Source: Candidatus Krumholzibacteriota bacterium | Lineage (GTDB): Bacteria > Krumholzibacteriota > Krumholzibacteriia > Krumholzibacteriales > Krumholzibacteriaceae | DNA: 33,919 nucleotides | Direction of reading: 5' to 3' | NCBI GenBank assembly: GCA_016926065.1 | Contig: JAFGPI010000013.1 | Coordinates: 1-33,919 of the forward strand | In this document: piece after piece, positions 15,606 to 25,345 of the stretch | Layout: each line of letters begins with the position of its first letter | Position numbering within the stretch: the first letter of the stretch is position 1 | Program-made: the position numbers and the translations under genes | The notes under the pieces: model-generated | Databases searched by the model: none | What the model saw: the letters and a program-made list of their open reading frames with translations, nothing else | What the model was told of the DNA's origin: nothing

Positions 15606-18344
15606 TCACTCCGTGGCGGTCAGTTCGGAGGTGACTGTTCCTCCTCCCGAGGCCGGGGGCAGTTGCATCACCGAGCGAACCAGGTGATGATCGGCATCGG
15701 TACTGACGTACATGGTGCCGCCGCCCGGATCGCCGTCCATCCTTCTCACCTCGATCTTGAAGGCCTCGAAGGAGCCGGCCGGTACGGTAACGTTTTCGAT
15801 CCCTGTAACTTCCAGGGACATGGGATTAACCGCCTGGCTCATCAAATCGAAGGTACGGAAGGTGGTTTTATACCCCGGTTTAAGTGGAAGGGAGCAGATC
15901 ACCAGATCGAGGGCCGCGTCGCTGCCGAAAATGGGCGCTTCCAGTTTGGTCGTCACGGGCATTTCCCTGCCCCCGGCGTTTATGACCCCGCTAATCGAAT
16001 TCTCCGAGTAGTTGATGGATATAGTGGTGGCGCCCTGTTTGATCCCCCGGTATACCGGGAATAAAGAGTGGGAGTCGACCTCGAAGGTATCGAGGGCGCT
16101 TCCCATCATGCTGCTCTGCTCGGTCTTCAGGCGCCACACCTTACGGGCTTCCCGCCGGGCCGGCGAAAGCTCCACGGTCACGTCCACGGGAATTTCCTGT
16201 CCCTGAATGGCCACCTTGGCCGTGTACTTGAAGGTTCCGGCCTTGAGGTGGCTGGTATTGACCTTCGGCAGGGGCGCGGTTTTGGCCGCTTCCATATCCC
16301 CGGCGGGTTCTTCCAGCTTCACGCTTTCTATCGGAACCCACATCTCGTCCAGGGAGGCTTGCACATCCTCTTTCACCGATTCCTGGTAGCGTCCTCCCAG
16401 GTGCTTGGCGAAAAACTTCTCCTGGGCCACCCGGAAGGCGGTACGGTTTTCCCTTCCCAGGAATCCGTGGCCCTCGTCCGGAGCGCACAGATACTCCACG
16501 TCCCGGTCCAGGTCGCGCATGGCTACAACGATCTGTTCCGCCTCGGGCACCTTGCAGCGGGGATCATTGGCTCCCTGCACCACCAGCAGGGGAGCGGTGA
16601 TCTTGTCCGCGGAGAACAGAGGGGACTGCCTCTTGAGACGTTCCATATCCTCCGGATTTTCCGGATTACCGACATGCTCGTCGAAGAATTTGCGGGCGGT
16701 CTCCCAGTAGGGGGGGATCGATTTGAGCAGGGTGAGCAGGTTGGACACCCCCACATAATCGACTCCGCAGCAGTACAGGTCCGGGGTGAAGGCCAATCCG
16801 GCCAGGGTGGCGTACCCGCCGTAGGAGCCGCCGTATATGGAGACCTTGTCCGGATCGGCTATGCCCTTATCGATAAGATACTTGACGCCGTCGGTGATGT
16901 CGTTCTGCATCTCATCCCCCCATTTTCTTTTCCCGGCGTTAAAGAAGGCCTTGCCATAGCCGGTGGAGGAACGGAAGTTCATCTGCAATACGGCGTATCC
17001 CCGGTTGGCCAGGAACTGAGCCTCGGGGTTGTATCCCCAGCTATCGCGCGCCCAGGGCCCGCCGTGGGGATTGACCACCACGGGCAGATTCTTGGCTTTA
17101 ATCCCTTTCGGGACCGTGAGATAGCCGTGTATGGTCAGGCCGTCCCGGGACTTGTACTTGATCGGCTGCATCTGTGCCAGATGTTCGCTGGGAAGATTGG
17201 GCCGGGGCTTGTAAAGGAATTCGGTCTTACCGGTTTCCATGTCGTAGAAATAGGCGGCACCGGGATTGATGTCGCTGGTAACCACCACTATATAGTAACG
17301 ATCGTCGTTGGTGGAGGAGCCGAAAAATAGATCGCCGTCTCCGATTTCCTTTTTCAGATTCTTTTTAAGTTTTTTATAGGCGTCCTCGAACTTATCGTCT
17401 TTCCAGTAGATGCGCAGCCGGTCCGCCTCGTAGGTGGTGGCGATAAGCTCCTTGGTGACGTTGGAAAAAAGGGCCCCCCCGAAATCGACCTCATTCTTGG
17501 GATCGGTTTCCACCACTTCCGTTTGGCCGGTCTGGGGATCGAAGAGAACCAGGCTGGTAAGATCGTTTTCCTCCCCCTTGTTGGTGACCATGTAGGCCCG
17601 TTTGCCGTTCTTATGAAAACTGATGATATTGGCGTTTTCCTCGTTGGTGACGGTATAAACGGATATTATGTCCTTACCTTCCACGCGGAAAAATTCGGTG
17701 CCGCCGTCATCGGTTTCCCGGGTGGCCATCCTCAAGGTTCCGTCCAGGTCGAATATAAAACCGCTCATCCCCTCGGTGTTCTCCCAGACCAGCTCGCGCT
17801 CTCCGGTGGAGATACTAACCCGGTATACGTCGTGGTAACGTTCATCCCGGTCGTTTAGACCCAGGTAAATGATGTCCGGTGTCTTTTCGGGGAAGGAGTA
17901 GAAGGTGACCCGGATTCCATCTATGGGAGTGATATCCCTGGCCTCGGGAACATCCTCACCCTCTTCCAGGGTTTCGGTGGGATCGATTATGTAGGCGTGG
18001 AAATTCTCGTCGCCGCCCTTGTCCTGGATGTAGAGGAGGTACTTTCCGTCCTGGCTCCATCCGTAGCGGATAACGGGCCGGTTGGTGTCGGCGCTCATGG
18101 GGCGGGCGGCGTCAAAAGGCTCATCGACGCCCTTAACCCATATGTTCAGCTGCCCCTTGTACGTTTTCAGGAACGATATGAATTTCCCATCGGGAGAGAT
18201 CTGTCCCCTGGTGATCTCCGGATCGCCGAAAAAGACCTCCCGGTCGATTATGGGCGGGAGCTTGTCGAGGTACTTAAGCTCCTCCGCCACCGCGCCGCCG
18301 GCCAACAGAGCCAGGACCAGCAACAGTAACAAACTTTTCCTCAT
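15606..18344 (-). CDS. secreted S9 family prolyl-oligopeptidase-type peptidase with DUF3108-like C-terminal domain
   Basis: A 912-residue exported serine peptidase that should hydrolyse peptides or oligopeptides in the periplasm or outside the cell. Signal peptide 1-20; residues about 35-390 form the beta-propeller that limits access to small substrates; residues about 400-650 are the alpha/beta-hydrolase domain. The catalytic triad is visible: Ser507 in GGSYGGY, Asp594 in GANDPR and His626 in DEGHGF. HGGPW near residue 427 contributes to the oxyanion hole. S9 peptidases normally end near residue 650-700; here about 215 extra residues (697-912) resemble DUF3108-type beta-rich domains ([10 protein letters not shown], then [13 protein letters not shown], then HHLVRSVMQ). 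The start is supported by AAAGGAGGAA upstream. It has its own terminator and is likely monocistronic. Confidence 0.93.
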   Translation of the reverse strand: MRKSLLLLLVLALLAGGAVAEELKYLDKLPPIIDREVFFGDPEITRGQISPDGKFISFLKTYKGQLNIWVKGVDEPFDAARPMSADTNRPVIRYGWSQDGKYLLYIQDKGGDENFHAYIIDPTETLEEGEDVPEARDITPIDGIRVTFYSFPEKTPDIIYLGLNDRDERYHDVYRVSISTGERELVWENTEGMSGFIFDLDGTLRMATRETDDGGTEFFRVEGKDIISVYTVTNEENANIISFHKNGKRAYMVTNKGEENDLTSLVLFDPQTGQTEVVETDPKNEVDFGGALFSNVTKELIATTYEADRLRIYWKDDKFEDAYKKLKKNLKKEIGDGDLFFGSSTNDDRYYIVVVTSDINPGAAYFYDMETGKTEFLYKPRPNLPSEHLAQMQPIKYKSRDGLTIHGYLTVPKGIKAKNLPVVVNPHGGPWARDSWGYNPEAQFLANRGYAVLQMNFRSSTGYGKAFFNAGKRKWGDEMQNDITDGVKYLIDKGIADPDKVSIYGGSYGGYATLAGLAFTPDLYCCGVDYVGVSNLLTLLKSIPPYWETARKFFDEHVGNPENPEDMERLKRQSPLFSADKITAPLLVVQGANDPRCKVPEAEQIVVAMRDLDRDVEYLCAPDEGHGFLGRENRTAFRVAQEKFFAKHLGGRYQESVKEDVQASLDEMWVPIESVKLEEPAGDMEAAKTAPLPKVNTSHLKAGTFKYTAKVAIQGQEIPVDVTVELSPARREARKVWRLKTEQSSMMGSALDTFEVDSHSLFPVYRGIKQGATTISINYSENSISGVINAGGREMPVTTKLEAPIFGSDAALDLVICSLPLKPGYKTTFRTFDLMSQAVNPMSLEVTGIENVTVPAGSFEAFKIEVRRMDGDPGGGTMYVSTDADHHLVRSVMQLPPASGGGTVTSELTATE

Positions 18345-18497
18345 TTAGATTCCTCCTTTTCGATCTAAATGGAAAGGTTCAAGGAATTAACGATTTCATC
18401 GTTTTTTTTATAAACACTATAAACCGGGTAAAGTTTCAATTAGTTGCGTATATTAATGCAGCCACTCCCCGGATTAATTCGATGAGAGCCTCCATTT
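18345..18497. other. leader and promoter region of the S9 peptidase gene
   Basis: AT-rich; on the minus strand it holds TTGAAA, TATAGT and TATAAA stretches between 18405 and 18440, but no pair has normal spacing, so the promoter is not fixed. An AT-rich hairpin (AACGAT, TTC, ATCGTT, then eight T on the plus strand) lies at 18389-18409, inside the S9 leader. Confidence 0.35.
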
Positions 18498-18683
18498 CGT
18501 TTCACGGCCTGGGAATTAAAGCACAAATATGCGGCCTTGTCTCTATTTTTCGCCGCCGTCTGGGCGCTGGGCCAGTGGGGGGATGAGCGGGCCCTGCCGT
18601 TGCTGAGGCGTCTCTATAACGGTAGGCCCTGTGACCATGATAAGTATCTATGCCAGCATGAACTGGAGAAAGCGATGGACGGA
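18498..18683 (+). pseudogene. HEAT-repeat gene remnant
   Basis: An open plus-strand frame (from just after a stop at 18483) reads AAVWALGQWGDERALPLLRRLY and then RPCDHDKYLCQHELEKAMD. This is a well-formed HEAT repeat (ALGxxGDxRAxPxL) followed by the CDHxKYLCQxELEKA ending that I recall from small HEAT-repeat proteins of related bacteria. There is no upstream start, no ribosome site and no proper stop: the frame runs into the antisense of the C25 gene. It is best read as the surviving 3' end of a decayed or truncated gene. A coincidental frame is possible but the motif density argues against it. Confidence 0.55.
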
Positions 18684-18689
18684 TCATTA

Positions 18690-21077
18690 TCAACGCAGCA
18701 GGACCGCCTTGCGGCTGATCCGTTCCCTTTCGGTGCGCAGCACGTAGAAATAGATACCGCTGGCCAGGGCGCGCGGCCTCCAGGTCACGGTATGAAATCC
18801 CCCGCTCCTGGTCCCCTTAACCAGGCAATCGACCTCCCGGCCGGCGACGTCGTAGACACGCAGGTCCACCGGCCCTTCCCGTTCCAGCGAATAGCGGATC
18901 ACCGTAACCGGATTAAAGGGATTGGGCACGTTCTGTAACAGAACCAGGCGGGGCGAGGGACCTTCTTCTCCCACCGTATCGTCCACCAGGATCGTGTCCC
19001 GGTACACCAGGCGGTTATGCGCGGTTACGGTCAATTCCAGGGAGTCGACCGCGGGGGGAATAGTGGTGTCCAGATGGAGCAGGATATGTCCGTCCCCGCC
19101 ACAGGTCCCGCAGGCGTAACTGATCCCCTTCCAGTATAACGAACCGGTGGCCGCGCCGGCGTCGGTTTCGACCGCGAACATCGTATCGCCCGGATTGATT
19201 ACGGGGGCGTGGTTGACGCTCATGGAGGAGGGGGTATCGGTCCAGGCGTCCAGGGCGGGATCGCCCAGCAGGTTGAGGCAGTAGAAGCACCAGCGGTGCG
19301 CTCCCGGCTCGTATTCGTCCGGCAGGTCGACGAAAGGCACGGTCTCGTCCTTGGAGCGCTGGTTGGCTCCTCCCAGGGTGGTGTATCCTTCGCTGAACAT
19401 GGCGTCCACGAACTCCCGCTGAAAATGATGAGAGGGGCCGTTGGTGGTTCCCTCGGTGAACCAGCCGAAACGGGAGTTGCCCAGAAAGGCCACGGCGAAA
19501 TGGTCTATGGTGACCATCTCCTCGGCGATGCAGTCGTTGACATCGAAGGCTCCGGTGTAGCAGCCGTAGCTGTACACGATAGGAAATCCGGCCGTGAGGC
19601 CGTCGTTGGTAAAGTTGAGATCGGTCACGTCCCTCTTGTACAGGTGCATGGCGTAGCCGGCGTTGCAGTGCCCGGCGTGACAGAGCCAGTGGGTGCCGGC
19701 GTTAACCTCGGAGAAAACGGAGGTTTTATCCCAATAGTCCCCGTCGCGGTTGTAATGCTTGGTGATATCGAAATCGGGGGGAATACCGTCGGTGGAGAAA
19801 CCGTAGGCGGTGCAGGTGTCGATCAGCTGGTCCAACTCGTCCCCGCCGTAGGTCAACGGGTTGCTCCACAGTTGCTCCCCCAGCATGAGGGCGCGGCGTG
19901 CCTGGGGGCTTACCGGAGATTCCTGATAGATGGTGGTTTTATTGATGAAGGCTTCGATCTCGTCGGCCGAGTCGACGCAGGCCCGGCCGATGGAAATCTC
20001 CGAAAAGAAATCTTCCTCTCCCGGCTCGCCCCACAGGGTATCGGCGTCGGTGTTCCAGTCGCCGTCCAGGGCCGCGTAGTAGAGATCGGCCGGGATATCC
20101 GGATCTTCATAGAGACCCGATGATTGGACGGCGGCGTATAGTCCCCGGTAGGGCACCAGCATCGGATCGCCGGGCATGCCGTCGCCGTCCCCTCCCAGGA
20201 GGACATGGGTGATTCCGTAATTGGTATACTGATGGAAGATGGCGTTGCGTATCTTCTCGGGCGTGTCTATCCCGCTGTAGGACGTTTCGATGTCCTCCAC
20301 CGTCATGATCTGGCAGCGCATCCCCCGGCGCTGATAAAAGTCCCGCAGGGGAATGAAGTCGCCGGCAAAGAGGGCGGGGGGGATGATCAGATACCGGTAG
20401 TCATCCGCGCCCGCGGACAATCCCGGGCGGAAAAGGTCGTAGCGGGACAGGTCGCGGGGATTGTCGATGAGCTCTCTCACCCGGGCTAGGGTCTCCGGGT
20501 CGGTCCGCAGCAGGCCGAGGGCCCGGGACGATTCGGCGCGGGGAGCGGTGGTAAGGATAACCCGGATCGAACGGTAGTAGCCCGCTTCCCGGGTGGAGGG
20601 CCGGAAGGCCACCGGGCTGAAGCTGCCGACGGCGATGGCGTGTCCGCGCAGGTACTGGGTTCTAAAATCCGAAAGGGGAGGATGGATCCATTCCTCGCCC
20701 TGGTAGACGCTGCCGCGGTATAGGAACCGGGATTCCCCCCGGTCGGATTCGAATCCCGGAACGGGATATTGCCGGGGGTGCAATAGGACCTCGCCCTCTA
20801 TCCGGGTCCATTCCCGGCGTTCGATCCGGCAGTGGGAAACCGCCTCTCCCGGGGGAAGCAGGATCGTCGCGCCCCGGAAAGGGAAGGTAGGCTCGCCCGC
20901 CTTCCCGGCCTGCACGGTGGAGGAAAAGAAGATGCGCGAGAATTGATTCCCGGCGCTTTCCACCCGGGGTTCCTCGAAGCGGTAGGTGAGGGAGATTTCA
21001 CCGGCCCGCGGGGAACCGATTCCCCAGGATAAGATCACCGTTAAGATGACCAGGCTCCAGATCGTTATTTTCCTCAT
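18690..21077 (-). CDS. secreted C25 (gingipain-like) cysteine peptidase with C-terminal sorting domain
   Basis: A 795-residue exported cysteine endopeptidase. Signal peptide about 1-25, propeptide-like region to about 220, and a C25 peptidase domain at about 227-607. Probable catalytic His470 lies in LCHAGHCNAG, where most relatives have GHG, and Cys506 in VYSYGCYTGAFD. LLGDPALDAW near 603-612 is also typical of C25 peptidases. A beta-sandwich linker follows, then the sorting domain at 713-795 (LLQNVPNPFNPVTVIRYSL, then VYDVAGREV, SGIYFYVL, ending RKAVLLR). Such a domain directs export and surface fixing by type IX-like machinery, none of which is encoded here. The ATG has AGAGGGGAAA upstream. 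It starts 47 bases after the S8 peptidase stop, so the two form an operon; C25 and S8 enzymes may activate each other, which is inference. Confidence 0.93.
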   Translation of the reverse strand: MRKITIWSLVILTVILSWGIGSPRAGEISLTYRFEEPRVESAGNQFSRIFFSSTVQAGKAGEPTFPFRGATILLPPGEAVSHCRIERREWTRIEGEVLLHPRQYPVPGFESDRGESRFLYRGSVYQGEEWIHPPLSDFRTQYLRGHAIAVGSFSPVAFRPSTREAGYYRSIRVILTTAPRAESSRALGLLRTDPETLARVRELIDNPRDLSRYDLFRPGLSAGADDYRYLIIPPALFAGDFIPLRDFYQRRGMRCQIMTVEDIETSYSGIDTPEKIRNAIFHQYTNYGITHVLLGGDGDGMPGDPMLVPYRGLYAAVQSSGLYEDPDIPADLYYAALDGDWNTDADTLWGEPGEEDFFSEISIGRACVDSADEIEAFINKTTIYQESPVSPQARRALMLGEQLWSNPLTYGGDELDQLIDTCTAYGFSTDGIPPDFDITKHYNRDGDYWDKTSVFSEVNAGTHWLCHAGHCNAGYAMHLYKRDVTDLNFTNDGLTAGFPIVYSYGCYTGAFDVNDCIAEEMVTIDHFAVAFLGNSRFGWFTEGTTNGPSHHFQREFVDAMFSEGYTTLGGANQRSKDETVPFVDLPDEYEPGAHRWCFYCLNLLGDPALDAWTDTPSSMSVNHAPVINPGDTMFAVETDAGAATGSLYWKGISYACGTCGGDGHILLHLDTTIPPAVDSLELTVTAHNRLVYRDTILVDDTVGEEGPSPRLVLLQNVPNPFNPVTVIRYSLEREGPVDLRVYDVAGREVDCLVKGTRSGGFHTVTWRPRALASGIYFYVLRTERERISRKAVLLR

Positions 21078-21124
21078 ATTTCCCCTCTGCTGAATATTCT
21101 TTTAACAATCAAAGAGGTCTGTAT

Positions 21125-23575
21125 TTATCTCATCAAAACCAGTTTTCTCGTCTGCCGCTCTCCCTCCTGGGTGAGAACGCATAAGTAAAGCCCGGAAGCG
21201 ACATTATTCCCCTTCGCGTCCCGGCCGTCCCAGCGAACGCTATGCGCCCCGCGGCTGTACCATCTATCCCGGAGCACCCTTACCAACCGGCCCCTCACGT
21301 TGTAGATCTTTATGCTGGCCGGGCCGTCTTGGGGCAGGTAGAAGGGAATCCAGGTAGTGGGATTGAACGGATTCGGATAGTTCTGATCGAGCAGGAGCCG
21401 GGGAGTTATCATTCCCTGGGCCATCTCCTCCACCGCGGTGGCGCAGCCCATGGCTTCCATCAGGCGAAGCTTTCCGTATCCCCAGGTGTCGTTGTAAACG
21501 GTGCCGGTGAATCCGTCGGTGGCGGCATGGCTGGTCAGCAGGTATTCCACCTCCGCCATGGTGGCGAAGGGAAAGGCCTGCTGCACCAAGGCGGCCCCCG
21601 CCGCCACGTGCGGTCCGGCGGCGCTGGTGCCGCTGAATTGCCGGTAACCGCCCAGGGGGTAGGCCCCGCTGTCCGTATGCGAGCGGGGAGACCAGACGTC
21701 GTAATTTCCCGGGGAGCAGATATCCACCAGGTGCCAGCCGTCGATGCGCGCTCCCCGGCCGCTGAAAGCGCTGATTTCCCCCACCGGTATGGAGCCTCCG
21801 CCCACGCCCCCGTATCCCTCGTATCCGCGGGTGGAGTAGGAGCCGTTAACCAGGGCGCTATCGGTGGTGGCGGGCCAGGTGACGTTGCGGTCGTGGGAGA
21901 CGTAATTGAGGAATTCCGCCCCGCCGGCCCAGGAGGAGAGATGATCGGCCACGTTACTGATAATCTCGATCGAATCGAGGGAATTATTTATCACGGAGAG
22001 TTCCCAGCTCCCCATGGCATGGGAATTCGTGTACCGGTCCACGTAGACATCTATGCGGTTGGTGCTCCGGGAACTGGTGCTGAGATCGCACCAGATATAG
22101 TAACCATCCATGAACAGATCGCCGTTGGCCAGGTTTATCTGCCCGCCCAGGGGACTCTTGAGGCGGAAGGAGAGATCGGATAAATTATGTAACCACAGCG
22201 TGGTACAATAAAAACGCAAGATATCGCTGCCGTAGGTGGGGACATTGATCTGTAGTACTATGGAGTCGGCGGCGGATACCGTGCCGATGGCGTGCTTATC
22301 TCCCCGGGCCAGGTTGCCCGAGGGCGTGATCTGGATGATGGTCCGGTTCTCGATGGTGATCAGCTCCTCCTCCAGTGACGATCCATCGAGGTAATCCCAC
22401 ACGAATCCGCCGAATTCGTACAGCACGGCGTCCACGTCGTGGGAACGGGCCCAGGGGATGAGATACGATATGGGATTGTCCGAGAAATAGGCTCCGGCCA
22501 GGATCTCGGCGTCCGGCGCGATCCCGGTAAATCGGTGGCTGCCGATCGTGCCCCCGGCCAGGATTCCCGATACTGAGGTGCCGTGACCGTTGGTATCGTC
22601 GTCGGTGAGGATAAGATCGGTTCCCCGTAGCCGCTCGGTGGAGCTGGCGTTCATGGTGGCGTAGATCTTCGAGGTTCCCAGGGCTACCAGCTTCTCACCC
22701 ACGTTCAGTTCGCCGTTTCCGTTGCCGTCCAGCACGATGTACAGCGGCTCGCCGTAAGTGGGGATGGACTCGATATAACCGGCGCCGGGACCGAAATCGC
22801 GGGTGCTGTTGTTGTTCTGATCGGCATACAGCCAGTCCCAGTAGGTCTGGTATACGCCGTCGTTATTACTGGGATAACCGCTGCCCCACTGCAGGGCCGG
22901 ATCGTATATCCAGCCGTCGAAAAAACGCAGCCTCTCGATGCTGTCGAATATTCCGTTACCGTTTATATCCACCGCGTCCGTACCGCTGTCGAACTGGCCG
23001 TTATCGTTATTGTCAAGCCAGTCCAGGGTGTCGCCGTCGGCGTAGAAGAAGGAGGGATGGAAGACATCGATGCCGGTGTCGAAATCGGCTATTCTCATCC
23101 CCTGGCCGGTGAGGGGCAGTCCCAGCGGATCGGTGTATTTCCAAACCGAATCGGCCTCAATCTCGTGAGCGCTGACGTCCAGGGTGGGAAAGACGGCCGG
23201 TTTCCAGCTACCTTCCATCCGCAGCACCTCCACCCGGTCGCTGATATAATCGATTTCGGACCAGGGAACACGGAGGGGATAAATGGCCTCGGTCCGGGCC
23301 ACTTCGCCTTCCAGATAATAGAAGGAAATCCCCCGGCTTTCATATTCTTCGATCTCGGCCGGGGTCAGGACGTGATCGAACTTAACCGTCACCACGGCCT
23401 TTTCATCCTGCAGGGCGCCCAGCATCTCTCTGCCGGGGGAGGTGGCGAGAGGTTTTTCCCGGAGATGTTTGAGAAATTTCAGCGAACCGTTGAGCTTTTC
23501 TTCCCCTCCCCGGGAGGGAACGGCGGCCAGGGAAAGGATAATTATCACCAGGAAAAGGACTGGTATCTTCTTCAT
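21125..23575 (-). CDS. secreted S8 subtilisin-like peptidase with Ca-loop insert, P-domain-like insert and sorting domain
   Basis: An 816-residue exported serine endopeptidase. Signal peptide about 1-23; propeptide to about 150. The triad is Asp166 (ADFDTGID), His331 (GHGTSVSG) and Ser651 (SGTSAAGPH); Asn421 in PSGN is the oxyanion residue. Between Asp and His, about 165 residues apart, lies an unusually long insert with three Ca-binding-type loops: NNDNGQFDSGTD, DINGNGIFDS and DGNGNGELNVGE. Residues about 430-540 form a beta-sandwich resembling a proprotein-convertase P domain, placed inside the catalytic domain rather than after it. The last 85 residues are the sorting domain (LDQNYPNPFNPTTWIPFYL, ending RKLVLMR). 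AAGGAGCGAG precedes the ATG. It is the first gene of the S8-C25 operon. Ca dependence is inference. Confidence 0.94.
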   Translation of the reverse strand: MKKIPVLFLVIIILSLAAVPSRGGEEKLNGSLKFLKHLREKPLATSPGREMLGALQDEKAVVTVKFDHVLTPAEIEEYESRGISFYYLEGEVARTEAIYPLRVPWSEIDYISDRVEVLRMEGSWKPAVFPTLDVSAHEIEADSVWKYTDPLGLPLTGQGMRIADFDTGIDVFHPSFFYADGDTLDWLDNNDNGQFDSGTDAVDINGNGIFDSIERLRFFDGWIYDPALQWGSGYPSNNDGVYQTYWDWLYADQNNNSTRDFGPGAGYIESIPTYGEPLYIVLDGNGNGELNVGEKLVALGTSKIYATMNASSTERLRGTDLILTDDDTNGHGTSVSGILAGGTIGSHRFTGIAPDAEILAGAYFSDNPISYLIPWARSHDVDAVLYEFGGFVWDYLDGSSLEEELITIENRTIIQITPSGNLARGDKHAIGTVSAADSIVLQINVPTYGSDILRFYCTTLWLHNLSDLSFRLKSPLGGQINLANGDLFMDGYYIWCDLSTSSRSTNRIDVYVDRYTNSHAMGSWELSVINNSLDSIEIISNVADHLSSWAGGAEFLNYVSHDRNVTWPATTDSALVNGSYSTRGYEGYGGVGGGSIPVGEISAFSGRGARIDGWHLVDICSPGNYDVWSPRSHTDSGAYPLGGYRQFSGTSAAGPHVAAGAALVQQAFPFATMAEVEYLLTSHAATDGFTGTVYNDTWGYGKLRLMEAMGCATAVEEMAQGMITPRLLLDQNYPNPFNPTTWIPFYLPQDGPASIKIYNVRGRLVRVLRDRWYSRGAHSVRWDGRDAKGNNVASGLYLCVLTQEGERQTRKLVLMR

Positions 23576-23968
23576 CTCTCGCTCCTTGCAGGGGGTCCGT
23601 TTAGCTTAGCCGAATTATATGGTGGAGCGGCAACGAAGGGAAAATCCGCCCCCTGTTGCCGTTCCCTAAATCTCCCGCCAGCCCGCGGCGGAGTTACACC
23701 TGGACAACCGGAGCGGACGAATACCGGTTCCTGTCCCGGCCGTCTTTACAATGATAAACCATTTAGTGGTCGATTTAAAGTAAATTCTTTGTTTATCAGG
23801 GATTTTAGCCGGGGGGCAACTATCCGCGGGGTATAACATCGGTCTTTTCCCGCCACTATCTCTCCGGCCGGGATAAAGAAAGGGGTGAAATCCCTGGCTG
23901 CCTTTCTCTTGACCAAGGGAAGGAAATCGGGGAAAATAGATATTCCTGATCGTCGCGAAAGGAGCTTT
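23576..23968. other. divergent promoter region between S8 peptidase and barrel-symporter operon
   Basis: No gene seen. It must carry promoters for both directions. A plus-strand promoter is proposed at 23909-23937. An 8-base perfect inverted repeat, TGATAAAC (23752-23759) and GTTTATCA (23791-23798), flanks an AT-rich centre and could be a regulator site or part of the minus-strand promoter. No clear minus-strand -35/-10 pair was found. Confidence 0.4.
23909..23937 (+). promoter_or_regulatory. sigma-70-like promoter for the barrel-symporter operon
   Basis: TTGACC (23909-23914) and GAAAAT (23932-23937) are 17 bases apart. The predicted start near 23944 leaves a leader of about 25 bases containing the AAAGGAG ribosome site, a sensible arrangement. 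The -10 is only a 4/6 match. Confidence 0.4.
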
Positions 23969-25324
23969 ATGAAAGTCGATTCGCCCCGCGGGAAGGGGAG
24001 GCTGGTATCACGGAAAAATCCGGCAAACGTTATCCTCCTGGCAATGTTGATCGTGACGGGATTTGCCCCGGCCGCTTCCGGCGGGGAGGAGGCCTCATTC
24101 AGTTGGGGCTTCCGGCAGCGGATCAGGGAGGCGTACATTCAAAACGGATTGGATGTGGAAAACGACCTCGCGGACGACCGTCATTATATACGGGTACGGT
24201 CCCAGCTCTGGGGCAGCTATTTCCCTTTTCAGGGCTGGAAGATACATGTGCTTTTGAACAACGAGCACCGGCACTGGTTCAAATCGAACCAGGGCCTGGA
24301 GGATAAGGATTTCGAGATCGACGAGTTCATATTCGAGAACCTTTACCTGTCGATCGACAGGATCAACGGTTCCCATATCAGTATTATAGCCGGGCGGCAG
24401 AACATCATGTACGGCGAGGGCTTTCTATTCATGGACGGCGGGCCCCTGGACGGATCCCGCACCGCCTACTGCAACGCCCTGCGGATTAAACTGGCCAACC
24501 CGGAAAGGTCCCTGGAATTTCACCTGCTCTCCAATCCCCACAAGGATAACTACCTCCCGGTGGTCAACTGCCAGACCAAGGATCTGATCGAAAAGGATGA
24601 AAGCGGGGCGGGGCTTCATTACCTGGATAAGTCAATTCCCAAATTGGACATCGCCGGATATTACTTCTTCAAGCGGGAAGAGCTGAAAGGGAGCGGTCTG
24701 GACAAGGCCGATATCCACACCCTGGGCGCCCGGGTGAGCAGCAAGATGACGGAATCCTTCTCCTTCACCAGTGAGTGGGCCTTTCAATTGGGTGATCTGG
24801 GATCCCGCCGGGGCAGGGCGGCCCTGGGCGGGTATATCCACGGCAGTTACTCCGTGCCCCTTTCCCTTGATCCCCTGCTCACCGCGGGGGTGATCTATCT
24901 GTCCGGCAATAAATCGGCCACCGGAACCTATGAAGGCTGGAATCCACTCTACGGCCGCTGGCCGAAATGGAGCGAGCTTTACATATACACCCTGGCGCGT
25001 GAAAATGGAGTGGCTTACTGGGACAACCTTTTCGCCCCCCACCTGAAGCTCGACTTGAAACCGGTGAAGAGAATATCCCTGGAAGGAACGCTCTATTACC
25101 TGGGCGCGGTCCATTCCAATCATTTCGCGGGAGCGGCCGCCGGCAGCCCGGCGGCCGGACGGGGAACCCGGCGGGGAATCCTTTCCCTGATAAAGCTCAA
25201 GTGGTCCGCCGGCGCGCATGTCTCCGGGCACCTGCTGTGGGAGCGGCTGGCGCCGGGCGATTACTATATAGATGGTAGCGACGTGGCGAACTTTCTCCGC
25301 TGGGAGCTAATGTATCACTTCTGA
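23969..25324 (+). CDS. outer-membrane beta-barrel protein, alginate-export-like/porin-like
   Basis: A 451-residue outer-membrane protein. I choose ATG 23969 because AAAGGAG lies 5 bases upstream; a longer frame starting at 23885 lacks such a site and would bury the signal peptide (hydrophobic residues about 20-38). The mature part is beta-rich with girdle-type aromatic residues and ends in MYHF, the C-terminal Phe of barrels. Segments such as IRVRSQLWGSYFPFQGWKIH, EFIFENLYLSIDRI and IIAGRQNIMYGEGFLFMDGG resemble the alginate-export/porin family, where the strand with AGRQ is characteristic. It is followed after 21 bases by a small membrane protein and then a symporter, so it probably lets the symporter's substrate cross the outer membrane. 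The substrate is unknown. Confidence 0.85.
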   Translation: MKVDSPRGKGRLVSRKNPANVILLAMLIVTGFAPAASGGEEASFSWGFRQRIREAYIQNGLDVENDLADDRHYIRVRSQLWGSYFPFQGWKIHVLLNNEHRHWFKSNQGLEDKDFEIDEFIFENLYLSIDRINGSHISIIAGRQNIMYGEGFLFMDGGPLDGSRTAYCNALRIKLANPERSLEFHLLSNPHKDNYLPVVNCQTKDLIEKDESGAGLHYLDKSIPKLDIAGYYFFKREELKGSGLDKADIHTLGARVSSKMTESFSFTSEWAFQLGDLGSRRGRAALGGYIHGSYSVPLSLDPLLTAGVIYLSGNKSATGTYEGWNPLYGRWPKWSELYIYTLARENGVAYWDNLFAPHLKLDLKPVKRISLEGTLYYLGAVHSNHFAGAAAGSPAAGRGTRRGILSLIKLKWSAGAHVSGHLLWERLAPGDYYIDGSDVANFLRWELMYHF

Positions 25325-25345
25325 TCTTTTATAGGCAGGTGACGA

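Noticed and set aside
16068-17330. 420-codon plus-strand open frame inside the S9 peptidase
   Set aside because: Antisense shadow of the catalytic and propeller region, which has an intact triad; the product is His/Gly/Val-rich without domains.
18389-18409. Hairpin with eight T as a plus-strand intrinsic terminator
   Set aside because: No plus-strand gene ends before it, and the stem has only two G-C pairs; it lies in the S9 leader on the other strand.
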